DNA from: a virus
DNA: 39,415 nucleotides
Direction: 5' to 3' (one strand)
Virus record (IMG/VR): IMGVR_UViG_3300038701_000689
Span: 1-39,415 of that record
Under the pieces are notes generated by a model. That model did not search any database. It saw only the letters and a program-made list of their open reading frames with translations, and was not told the origin of the DNA. Below, piece after piece: positions 19,910-27,700 of the stretch. The position numbers were made by a program, and so were the translations under genes. How positions within the stretch are numbered: the stretch's first letter is position 1; each line of letters starts with the position of its first letter.

Positions 19910-19910
19910 A

Positions 19911-20651
19911 TTATATACTTCCTACTTTAATATATTCTTTTCTGCCTAAATCTTGAAATGAATTAGCTCCAGTATTAGCATTACTTAATAATTTAGTAAG
20001 ACTGTTTTTAAATGTTTCCGCTTGATCTATAGATTGTAACTGTGCTGTAGTATTGGCTCCTCCAATATACCAATCTCTTTCTTGTTCTGCTTTATATAAA
20101 ACTTTATCTGATATTTTTCCTAGCTCCCATAATACTCTATACCATTCAGCTTTTACATAATTTTCTACAGCTTTTTTAAATTTTACATTATCAGGAATCA
20201 TTGGTAGCCCATCTTCATCTACTTTTAATCCTTTATAAGATTGTTGAACATAACCTTCTTTAAAATTAGTATATATCCAACCATTATTAATACTATATGT
20301 CCAATCATAATTCCTAGTATGTTCTACAAAATCTGGAGAACCTACTTTATGATACTTTGAATGAAAAGTATCAGAAGCATATCTCATTGGTTCTAAATTT
20401 ACTTTAGTATCAGATAAAATATTCTTCTTCCTTGTTTGCCATATATAAAGCATGTCAAAAGGTAACAGACCTCTATAATTTTCTATTTTATATTCTCCTA
20501 CTTTATCTTCATAAGCCATAGGAGCACCTATGAGGCTAACACAGTCTGCAATATACTCAGCTACATCTACTTCATTTAAACTCTCCATAAGAGGGTTTTT
20601 ATAAAGGCTGCTAAGTATTTCTTTTATGGATATATATTGTGAGTTTAACAT
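19911..20651 (-). CDS. Tail ring/adaptor protein next to the muzzle (246 aa)
   Basis: An N-terminal helical region (MLNSQYISIKEILSSLYKNP, then VAEYIADCVSLIG) leads into a domain with YRGLLPFDMLYIWQTRK. Further on come GWIYTNFKEGYVQQSYKGL, VDEDGLPMIPDN, a helix KKAVENYVKAEWYRVLWE, and EQERDWYIGG. The combination of a small beta domain of the ...NFKEG.V...Y..L.vDEDG.P.IPDN type with a helical bundle is familiar from tail ring/adaptor proteins of Bacteroidota phages. The gene is directly upstream of the muzzle, separated by one base. The exact ring it forms cannot be told from sequence. The start is preceded by the shared A-rich leader. Confidence 0.62.
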   Translation of the reverse strand: MLNSQYISIKEILSSLYKNPLMESLNEVDVAEYIADCVSLIGAPMAYEDKVGEYKIENYRGLLPFDMLYIWQTRKKNILSDTKVNLEPMRYASDTFHSKYHKVGSPDFVEHTRNYDWTYSINNGWIYTNFKEGYVQQSYKGLKVDEDGLPMIPDNVKFKKAVENYVKAEWYRVLWELGKISDKVLYKAEQERDWYIGGANTTAQLQSIDQAETFKNSLTKLLSNANTGANSFQDLGRKEYIKVGSI

Positions 20652-20667
20652 AGTTTTAAATTAAAAA
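20649..20667 (-). promoter_or_regulatory. A-rich translation leader of the 246-aa ring gene
   Basis: The minus strand reads TTTTTAATTTAAAACT then ATG, and the stop codon of the upstream gene (TAA) lies inside it. The same element, with one substitution, precedes the 89-aa gene at 20928-20946. There is no Shine-Dalgarno sequence, as is usual for Bacteroidota. Confidence 0.6.
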
Positions 20668-20930
20668 TTTCTTTTATTGCCTTTATACCAAAAACTTTGA
20701 TTTGGTGTTCCATTGGGTGATAAATAAATATACCATTCATCTTTCCCTAAAATCCTTCGCCAAGTTGGAAGAGTAAAGCACAACCAACCTTTTTTAGTAC
20801 TAATATTTACCGCCCAATTCATAGCATTTTGTCCGAATATAGTAATCTTACCTATTGTAATATGGCCTCCCATAAAATTTTCAAACCAACTTAAACTTTT
20901 ATATTTTTTATGTATTCCCCAAATTTTCAT
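20661..20930 (-). CDS. Small uncharacterised protein (89 aa)
   Basis: I do not recognise this protein. It is basic and rich in Trp, Gly and Lys (KIWGIHKKYKSLSWFENFMG, WAVNISTKKGW, WRRILGKDEWYIYLSPNG) with predicted short beta strands and no membrane segment or signal peptide. It lies between two likely tail proteins, starting 4 nt after the upstream stop and ending 9 nt before the next start. Its leader is nearly identical to that of the 246-aa gene. Expression as part of the tail operon is likely. A minor virion component is possible, but nothing in the sequence shows this. Confidence 0.7.
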   Translation of the reverse strand: MKIWGIHKKYKSLSWFENFMGGHITIGKITIFGQNAMNWAVNISTKKGWLCFTLPTWRRILGKDEWYIYLSPNGTPNQSFWYKGNKRNF

Positions 20931-20946
20931 AATTTTAAATTAAAAA
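20928..20946 (-). promoter_or_regulatory. A-rich translation leader of the 89-aa gene
   Basis: The minus strand reads TTTTTAATTTAAAATT then ATG, 18 of 19 bases identical to the leader at 20649-20667. It overlaps the last codons and stop of the 182-aa gene. Confidence 0.6.
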
Positions 20947-21483
20947 TGCATCTACTATACCTTGTTTAATATTTTTAGCTAACGGTCTTGTTACTGTTCT
21001 TTTCATTTTAATGAAATATATTTTTTTATTTTTATATTTAGCTTTTTGTTTAAAGTATTTTAATTTAAAAACAAAACCACTAGAATGTTTATTTGTGTAT
21101 CTTATATATACTTTTTTTTCTTTAGCTTCCGGATTTTCATCCCATAATTTAGCAGTAGCTAAAGGATTAACAGGCATATAATTAATTAAAGTATTATCTG
21201 TTTGTAATTGAACTTTAGGTTTATATTTCCTTACGCCTATTGTACCTAATTGAAAAGGAAGTTCTAAATCTTTAGTTTTTTCTATTATATCTTCTGCTAT
21301 TTTTTTATTAAAATCCCCAATTATTTGGTTATATTTTATAGCACTAATATTGTTTATTTCAGTATCTTTTTTATATTTTTTAGAATAGAAATTATAATAA
21401 TCTGCCATCCCATAATCACTAGTAATATAATTTTTTTTATCTTTTCTACTAGTCGTTTTCATCCTTAGAGTTATTTTCTTCAT
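20935..21483 (-). CDS. Basic virion-region protein, possible tail component (182 aa)
   Basis: The first ATG is at 21483 (MKKITLRMKTTSRKDKKNY). A TTG lies one codon upstream, and a second ATG at 21462 (MKTTSRKDKKNYITSDYGMA) would remove most of the overlap with the preceding gene. The protein is lysine-rich, with a helical middle (IGDFNKKIAEDIIEKTKDLE), then LPFQLGTIGVRKYKP, and a C-terminal beta part ending KRTVTRPLAKNIKQGIVDAF. It overlaps the 229-aa ring-type gene and is followed by two small tail-region genes. I recognise the general type from crAss-like tail modules but can give no function. Nucleic-acid binding is conceivable from charge alone. Confidence 0.68.
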   Translation of the reverse strand: MKKITLRMKTTSRKDKKNYITSDYGMADYYNFYSKKYKKDTEINNISAIKYNQIIGDFNKKIAEDIIEKTKDLELPFQLGTIGVRKYKPKVQLQTDNTLINYMPVNPLATAKLWDENPEAKEKKVYIRYTNKHSSGFVFKLKYFKQKAKYKNKKIYFIKMKRTVTRPLAKNIKQGIVDAFLI

Positions 21484-22138
21484 CAACAGGTAATTGTTTT
21501 AATCCTGCTAATTCTTGAATTAAATCTTTAATTATAAACTCAGTCATCCAGGCTTCTATAGGATAAACCATATTATCATAATCAAAAACTATTTCTCCAT
21601 CATAATCAAACTTAGCAACATCTAATGGGTTTTCATATAATCCTGTAACAGCAATATAATCTAAAGCCCTATAGTAGTTTTCTACAGCTTTTATATATAT
21701 TCTACCATCTGTAGCTAATGTGCTAAATGTATATCTTTTTTCATATTTTGAATAACCAGTATGGGGAAATCTATTAAGTTCTACATGTTGAAATCCTTTA
21801 TCTGTTAATCCTACTGGACCAACTCTAAATATAGTGTTCTTAGAGTGTAATTCTATTGTAGGAGGTACTCTATCCACTGTACGTAAGATAGTACACTCTA
21901 GGTCACCTAATGGGGCAAATTCAGGAGACATTGATTCATCCACTTCTTCCAATTCCATAGCTATAGTTTGAAGTACATCAGCATCTACATTACGTTGATA
22001 CTGATTATACTCTCGTCTAATATAGAAAGCTCTTTTAAGATTGCCTAGATGTAGTAAGTACGAATCACTGTACCTACCATCGTCTACATATTCTTTAATA
22101 CCTTCCCTTATTGTGTATATAAATTCATTTACTGTCAT
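21449..22138 (-). CDS. Tail ring/head-tail connector protein (229 aa)
   Basis: The N-terminal helical segment MTVNEFIYTIREGIKEYVDD leads to helices LKRAFYIRREYNQYQRN and DVLQTIAMELEEVD. A beta domain follows (LGDLECTILRTVDRVPPTIE, RYTFSTLATDGRIYIKA), then a helical C-terminal part (AVENYYRALDYIAVTGLYEN ... MTEFIIKDLIQELAGLKQLP). The helix-beta-helix layout is that of crAss-like tail ring (adaptor) proteins. The start overlaps the stop of the small MRARKKPV gene by 4 nt (ATGA), and its own 3' end overlaps the 182-aa gene. It probably forms one of the dodecameric rings between portal and muzzle; which ring cannot be decided. Confidence 0.62.
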   Translation of the reverse strand: MTVNEFIYTIREGIKEYVDDGRYSDSYLLHLGNLKRAFYIRREYNQYQRNVDADVLQTIAMELEEVDESMSPEFAPLGDLECTILRTVDRVPPTIELHSKNTIFRVGPVGLTDKGFQHVELNRFPHTGYSKYEKRYTFSTLATDGRIYIKAVENYYRALDYIAVTGLYENPLDVAKFDYDGEIVFDYDNMVYPIEAWMTEFIIKDLIQELAGLKQLPVDEENNSKDEND

Positions 22139-22374
22139 TCTATTATATCATAAGTTTTATGGAATATATCTGGTTTACATGGATAAAATTCACCATTTAC
22201 TCCTTTACATATATGTTCTCCTTTTTCTACTGTAACAACTCCATTTAAAGTTTTAACATTTGGATAATTCAAAGTATTATCGTAATTACCTTGTAGAAAA
22301 TTCTTTACTTCTTTATAATTATCCCCACCCCAAATTATAAAATCTATTACTACAGGTTTTTTCCTAGCTCTCAT
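22135..22374 (-). CDS. MRARKKPV-type small phage protein of unknown function (79 aa)
   Basis: I place the start at ATG 22374, giving MRARKKPVVIDFIIWGGDNY. Two codons upstream there is a TTG, but homologous phage proteins begin with the (M)xxRKKPVVIEAxQW motif, which fits the ATG. The end GVNGEFYPCKPDIFHKTYDI matches the family's usual KGxxGEFYPCKPDIFxxTYE ending. The family is widespread in phages and prophages of many hosts and has no established function. It sits 2 nt after the metallophosphoesterase stop and overlaps the next gene by 4 nt, inside the tail-ring cluster. Confidence 0.85.
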   Translation of the reverse strand: MRARKKPVVIDFIIWGGDNYKEVKNFLQGNYDNTLNYPNVKTLNGVVTVEKGEHICKGVNGEFYPCKPDIFHKTYDIIE

Positions 22375-22376
22375 AA

Positions 22377-23663
22377 TCAAAACTTTAAAGTTGCTTCTGA
22401 AATAATTTCTGTATCTAAGTCTAATATTTCATAATCTATACCAGCTTCAGTTAATTCAAAGTTATCTAATACCCATTGAGAGCTACCAAACATTGAAGAT
22501 ACAGTTTTATATTTTTCTATATTTTTACAAGGAGCAGAAGAAGACATATGCAAATCTCCTTTAACTAATCTTATCCTTGCTTTTCTAGGAATATCCATTC
22601 TTTTAAGAAATGCTTCTATAAAGGATTCAGTTTTAGCATCGGGATATAATGGTAATCCAAATTTTCTATTTTCTTTATCTTTACCATGAGTTAATATATA
22701 ATCAATTCCTTCATGGTTTAAATGATTCATAAACTTATCTAGTACTTCTACCTTAACTTCAGGATAAACTCCTTCTATATAAGCCATAAGAGCTGCATTA
22801 GCTACATATAAAAAATCCCCGTCATGATTGCTATTCGTAATATTCCAAAGTTGGTATTTTTTAGCAGCACCAGAAGCAAACAATTTATCAAAGAACTTTT
22901 TATGAACTCTAAAATATGTTTCAAACATTTGTTTATTATCCATATTTTGTTTAAGTCTATGCTGTCTACTAACTGTAAATCCATCCATACCATCTAAAGC
23001 GTCTCCTAAATCAGCAATAGTAATAGTTTCAAATACTCCATTGGTTTTAACAAGATAAATAATATGATCAAATAATTTATTCATCCTATCTTCAAATACT
23101 TCAGCAGAATAATCATTATCTTCAGAACCAATAGCTCCTATATGTTTATCACTAGTCCAAACTTTTAAATCCTGACGATTCCAGTGTGTTCTACATGTAT
23201 CTATTACCTTTACTTCTTTAGTAGTGTAATCGAATTTTAAATTATCTAAGTGTTCTTCTACAGTCACTCCATATGGCAGTATGTTTAAATCTACTACCAC
23301 AGTTTCTTCTACATTTTTTTTGGAAATAATATCTTGAAATACACTATAATAATCTTCTGGTGCAATTCCTTGTCCTGCTTCTACAGTAGGTTTTAAAGAC
23401 ATTAACCATTCTCCAGCAGCATTTTGCCATTTAGATTTTACTTCAAACCCTTCTGGAATTTTATTATCTTCTACTACCTGTTCTAATACTTCTTTATCTG
23501 TAGATATTTCCCCAGTTTTAACAAATTGTAAAGCTTGTTTACATTCTTCTTCAGTAAAATCATAACCTTTATTTTCTAAAGCTAATTTAATTTTAAATGG
23601 ACTACATTTCTGATAACCTTGTTTTTCTTCTAAGAACTCTACTATTTCTTCTCTTATTTTCAT
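22377..23663 (-). CDS. Calcineurin-like metallophosphoesterase with N-terminal helical extension (428 aa)
   Basis: All metal-binding motifs of the metallophosphoesterase fold are visible: SDKH (D172, H174), GDALD (D221), NSNHD (N279, H280), THGKD (H326) and GDLH (H372). Residues 1-60 look like a winged helix (IREEIVEFLEEK, LALENKGYDF, EEECKQALQFV), followed by a linker of about 100 residues. The fold cleaves phosphomonoesters or phosphodiesters; the substrate here is unknown, and nucleases such as Mre11/SbcD belong to the same superfamily. It starts in a TAATG overlap with the preceding coiled-coil gene. Its place inside the tail cluster suggests late expression and possibly packaging, but that is inference. 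Confidence 0.88.
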   Translation of the reverse strand: MKIREEIVEFLEEKQGYQKCSPFKIKLALENKGYDFTEEECKQALQFVKTGEISTDKEVLEQVVEDNKIPEGFEVKSKWQNAAGEWLMSLKPTVEAGQGIAPEDYYSVFQDIISKKNVEETVVVDLNILPYGVTVEEHLDNLKFDYTTKEVKVIDTCRTHWNRQDLKVWTSDKHIGAIGSEDNDYSAEVFEDRMNKLFDHIIYLVKTNGVFETITIADLGDALDGMDGFTVSRQHRLKQNMDNKQMFETYFRVHKKFFDKLFASGAAKKYQLWNITNSNHDGDFLYVANAALMAYIEGVYPEVKVEVLDKFMNHLNHEGIDYILTHGKDKENRKFGLPLYPDAKTESFIEAFLKRMDIPRKARIRLVKGDLHMSSSAPCKNIEKYKTVSSMFGSSQWVLDNFELTEAGIDYEILDLDTEIISEATLKF

Positions 23664-24064
23664 TATTTTTTATTTATCTTTTCTTCTAATAAATCTAATT
23701 CCTCTTGTAATTTATTAATTTGCTCTGTATAATTAACTTTATTAGATAGAATCCTAGCTTTTAGTTTTTCATTTTCAGAAGTAAGTTCAATTACTTTAGC
23801 CTCAAGTTTTCTTTTTTCTGCTAAATATTTTCCCTCCATTTGTTCTAAGTGTTCTACTTTTTCTTTTAGTTCATCTATCTTTTTACTTTGTTCCTCAACT
23901 TGTATTTTTAATTGATTAACAAGATCAATAGCTGTACCATATTCAATATTTTTTGCTTCTGCTAAATCTCTTCTAGCAGAAGCATCATTTTTTTTAAAGT
24001 TAAATATACTATTTACAATCATTCCTAATAGTGAAATAATTGCTATTATCAGAGCTGGTTCCAT
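23663..24064 (-). CDS. Membrane-anchored coiled-coil protein (133 aa)
   Basis: An N-terminal transmembrane helix (PALIIAIISLLGMIVNSIF, residues 3-21) is followed by a short basic turn and then an almost unbroken coiled coil from about residue 45 to the end, rich in Glu, Lys and Leu (QSKKIDELKEKVEHLEQ). This N-in membrane anchor with a long coiled coil resembles inner-membrane spanin subunits and small phage membrane proteins of Bacteroidota phages. A complete single-gene spanin is already encoded at 29592-30131, so a spanin role here would be redundant. A holin-accessory or membrane-adaptor role is also possible. It ends in a TAATG overlap with the metallophosphoesterase. Confidence 0.78.
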   Translation of the reverse strand: MEPALIIAIISLLGMIVNSIFNFKKNDASARRDLAEAKNIEYGTAIDLVNQLKIQVEEQSKKIDELKEKVEHLEQMEGKYLAEKRKLEAKVIELTSENEKLKARILSNKVNYTEQINKLQEELDLLEEKINKK

Positions 24065-24075
24065 TTATTATTTTT

Positions 24076-24432
24076 TTAGTCAGTTAAAATATTATATTTT
24101 TTAAGTGTTAAAATCTCAAGAGGTGTTACTTCAAGTTCTTTTAAATCTTTTTTAGAAATAGTAATTGATTCTATTTCAGTAGTTTTTTCTAATAATTTAA
24201 AATACTCTTGGTTAGCTTCAAATTGTAGTTTGTTAATATTATCTGATTCATCTTTAGGTTTAAATTTTTCTTGTATTTTTTTAGTAAGTAATGTTACTTT
24301 TTTTCCTGCTTCTTCTAGTTTTAAATAATCATCTGCAACTAGTTCTGCTTTATCAAGATTAGCTAAAGAATGATTCATTAACTTATTATAAAAGTTAATA
24401 ATTAAATTTAAATCCGCATTTTTTACCTTCAT
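24076..24432 (-). CDS. Small helical phage protein (118 aa)
   Basis: The protein is all-helical in appearance: MKVKNADLNLIINFYNKLMN, then KAELVADDYLKLEEAGKKVT, then FEANQEYFKLLEKTTEIESI, ending in a short segment KDLKELEVTPLEILTLKKYN. Small proteins starting with MK(V/I)KN and having this helix-rich pattern are common in phage structural or lysis clusters; I cannot name a function. It lies 11 nt upstream of the membrane-anchored coiled-coil gene and is preceded by an AT-rich hairpin and an A-rich leader. No membrane segment is present. Confidence 0.72.
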   Translation of the reverse strand: MKVKNADLNLIINFYNKLMNHSLANLDKAELVADDYLKLEEAGKKVTLLTKKIQEKFKPKDESDNINKLQFEANQEYFKLLEKTTEIESITISKKDLKELEVTPLEILTLKKYNILTD

Positions 24433-24462
24433 AATTATATTTTTTTAATTTAAAATTTTTGT

Positions 24463-24481
24463 AAAGTTAAAATATAACTTT
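24463..24481. repeat. AT-rich perfect hairpin between two small genes
   Basis: The 7-bp arms AAAGTTA and TAACTTT flank a 5-nt loop (AAATA). It sits in the 57-nt gap between the 92-aa membrane protein and the 118-aa protein. There is only one G-C pair and no strong T-tract immediately after it on the minus strand, so it is at best a weak terminator or RNA-processing site. Confidence 0.4.
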
Positions 24482-24489
24482 TAATATTC

Positions 24490-24768
24490 CTAATCTTTTT
24501 TCATTTTTATATGAGGAGCAATTGATGTGATTCCCACTACACCTAATAATAATCCTAAAAAAGCTAAATCTAAAGGAAAACTAAAAAACAAAATCAATCC
24601 TACATTAAAATAAAAAGCCCACCCTGCTAAAGCTCTTACTATTTCATTGGGTTGTGGGATACCATTACCTCCGCATATACCTTTCCAGATAGTAATTCTT
24701 TTAAACCATCCCGTTACCAGAGGGATTAAAAAATACAAGAAACTAAGTATTAATTTATATATTATCAT
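24490..24768 (-). CDS. Small multi-pass membrane protein, holin candidate (92 aa)
   Basis: Three hydrophobic segments are visible: residues about 3-20 (IYKLILSFLYFLIPLVTG), 45-62 (ALAGWAFYFNVGLILFF) and 65-84 (PLDLAFLGLLLGVVGITSI). The C-terminus is short and charged (KMKKD). A conserved-looking loop GICGGNGIPQPNE lies between the first two. Size and topology fit a class I-like holin, and the lysis genes (spanin, endolysin) are in the same transcribed block, although the fibre genes intervene. No holin family was recognised, so the call rests on topology and context. It starts 6 nt after the fibre gene stop. Confidence 0.6.
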   Translation of the reverse strand: MIIYKLILSFLYFLIPLVTGWFKRITIWKGICGGNGIPQPNEIVRALAGWAFYFNVGLILFFSFPLDLAFLGLLLGVVGITSIAPHIKMKKD

Positions 24769-24774
24769 AATATT

Positions 24775-27700
24775 TTAAACAAAAGCTATTTCATGTTCTG
24801 TTCCAGCACCATCTTGGAAATATAGTTTGTTATCTGACTTGGTATAAACTTTACCATAGTTTGTTGTAGCTGTAGGTGTAGTAGTCTCTTGTAAAGAAAG
24901 TATCCCTGAATTTCCAATAATATCCCCTTCTGCGGTGAGGGAGCCTGAGAAGGTGGCGGATAAATTATTAATTGTTAGATAATCAACCTCACTACCCGTA
25001 TCATTTACACCTACTAGTTTCATCGAGGCGTATGTGGAGTTAATGATGTTTCTATTCCGAATTATAGCATTTCCCACTGAATTCTCAAATTCAATCCATT
25101 GGTTATTATCTACTCTCTTGGTTCTCAAGATACCCACAAAATCCCCTGTACCGCCTACACTCAAACTAGTCAACCCACTAATAGCACCTCCTGTCATAGT
25201 TCCTGATAGAGTAGGGCTACTTAAAGTCTTATTGCTTAAAGTCTGTGTAGCTGCTAATCCTACAAAAGTATCATTAGACCCGAAATCTGGTATAATGTAG
25301 GTTCTGGAAGTGCTGGGTGCTACTGAGCTTATTGTTGTGGTGTTGGTGGAGCCTAATATTAGTTGGTTTGTTGTTTTGAAAATTTCAAATTGATCAGAAG
25401 CATTAAATTGACCTACTAAATCAGTATAGTGATAAAATCCAATTGATGGTCTTGTTGATAATTTACTAGAATTATTTAAGGAGCCTGTTATCATTAAAGC
25501 AGGATTTGTTCCGGTATCTGAGCCAGATTGGACATATCCGTATAATGATAATGGCGCATTAGTTCCTGAATTAAGACCAACCAGTTCACCTCCTGAGTTT
25601 CTTAAGCCGTCATTTCTAAGTATTAAATCTACCGTACCTCCATCCCTGAATGAATGTCTATTATTCGTAAAGTCTTGATAATCTGTAGCTCCATCGAATA
25701 ACACGACATCTCCCGTTCCATCTGGCGAAATATTAACATCACCATTATTATCAGTAGAGCTCAATGTATTACCATCTAAACGTAGATTATCAACGTTTAG
25801 TTGATTAGTATAAGTCGTAATCCACGGTAAAGAAGATGTACCTAGGGAACTAGTCCCTCCTGAAATTTCAGGAGTTAACTCACCACTATTACCTCCTAAT
25901 CTAACATCACTGTTTAACAATATCCTGCTGCCTTCAAAAGATGCGCTCGTGCCTCCCCCTGAGTTACTTATTCTTAATCCAGACGAAGCAGCATTATAAA
26001 ATAAGCCCACATTACTACTTGAGCTAAATAATATAGAAGGACTTCCGGCACTGCCATTTCCTGACACGTTTAGTTGGCCTATACCTGAGAGGGTGTTGGA
26101 TTGAAAATTAAATAATCCTGCACTATTTATGGATAAACGGTTAATTGTAGCAGTATTTAGAAGTATTCCTGTACCATCTTGTATTTTTAAAAATCCTGCA
26201 TTGACACTTGCTAATGAATACTTAGATATAAACGCATTAGTACCATCTGAAACTAATTTTAAAAATACGCCCGAACTACTGCCGGTATTATTATTACTAA
26301 TATTAAAAGAGTTTTCCCCTGAGAAATTATTAATTAAGTTAAGTGTTGATTCATCAAAAGTCAAATTACTACTCCCAATAATATCTCCATCAGCATTACC
26401 ATAAGCAATTTGATCTTCTCCTAAACTAGTACCTGTAGCAGCAGTGATTAAATCCTTCCATTCAGCAGCTTCATAACCTTCTAATTTATCATTAGTAGTG
26501 TTATACCTAATCATACCATTAGTGGCTGTAGGTCTTTGTGCTGTAGTTCCAGAAGCTAGGGTTACTGCTCCTGTACCACCGAATACTGCATCTTTTGCTA
26601 ATATAGATGATAAAGCATAGCCTGTACCAGCAGTATTAATTGAAGTTGTTGGTAAGTCTTGTAAGCCTTCAAAGAAAGTCCAGGGTTTACCTGTAGCAGA
26701 CACATCTCTAAATATACCAGCCACTTCTTCTGTAGTTCCAAAATTATAAGACCAGTATGCTCCTAAATCTAATGTATTAGCAGGGTTTTCATCAGCACCA
26801 TGTATTAAAGGATCACTAGTTTCAAGGTTTGTTACATTAATAGAAGCTGTTGTACCATTAACAATTAAATCGCCTGTTACTGTTAAATCACCTGGAGTTA
26901 TGACCGATGATGGTAAACTTATAGTTGGATTACCAAAAACACCATCTCCATTAGTTACTGTAATTTCATTAGTAGTACCCGTAATAGTTCTACTAGTAAA
27001 TGTACCTTCAGATTGCCTAACTAATATTCCATTAGAAGTAAAAAAGTCATTTAAATTAGATATAAAAGCAGTAGTGGTATTATCATAATTTGACAAGTCA
27101 TCATCTACAGTAAAATTAAATAAGTTAGAACCATCAACATACCCAATAGATATTCTAGTAGTAGTACCAGCAGCAAAAGCAGAAGCTAATGCATCTTGTG
27201 CTCTTTCATCTGTAAAATACAAATTTGATCCTTCAGATAAGTCACTTGTGTCAAATGGTGATAATGTTATTGTTGGAGTATAAGTTCCTACTCCGTCATC
27301 ATATACCCAACTTATACCTGTTCCATTTTGGATAGTATTATTTATTTCATCTTGTACTCTTTCAATTGTAAAATATAAATTATCCCCTTCTGCTACATTT
27401 GTAGTAGTTAATGCTATATTTTCCCATCTACTGTTTGAATCATTCCATTTTAATACATCATTATCCGATATACTAGAAATATTTATATCAAATAAATCAG
27501 AGATATTATAACCTATGTTACCAGCATTTACTTGAATAGTACCAGTAGTAGCATTATCTTTAACTACATAGGCTATTGGTATTTTATAATTAGGTGCTAT
27601 TGGTTCAGTATTTACTAATGCACCAGCAGTTGCAGAAGATACATATAGTGTATTAAATACAGAAAAAGAACTTGTATCTATATCCTTTAGTTTACCATTA

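Noticed and set aside
22375-22380. A TTG start two codons upstream for the small MRARKKPV protein.
   Set aside because: The family's N-terminal motif begins at the ATG at 22374, and the TTG would overlap the metallophosphoesterase stop without benefit.
25034-27088. Plus-strand frames inside the fibre gene (25034-25300, 26129-26404, 26900-27088).
   Set aside because: They are antisense to repetitive fibre sequence. Their Val/Pro/Leu-rich composition mirrors the Thr/Gly/Asn-rich coding strand.
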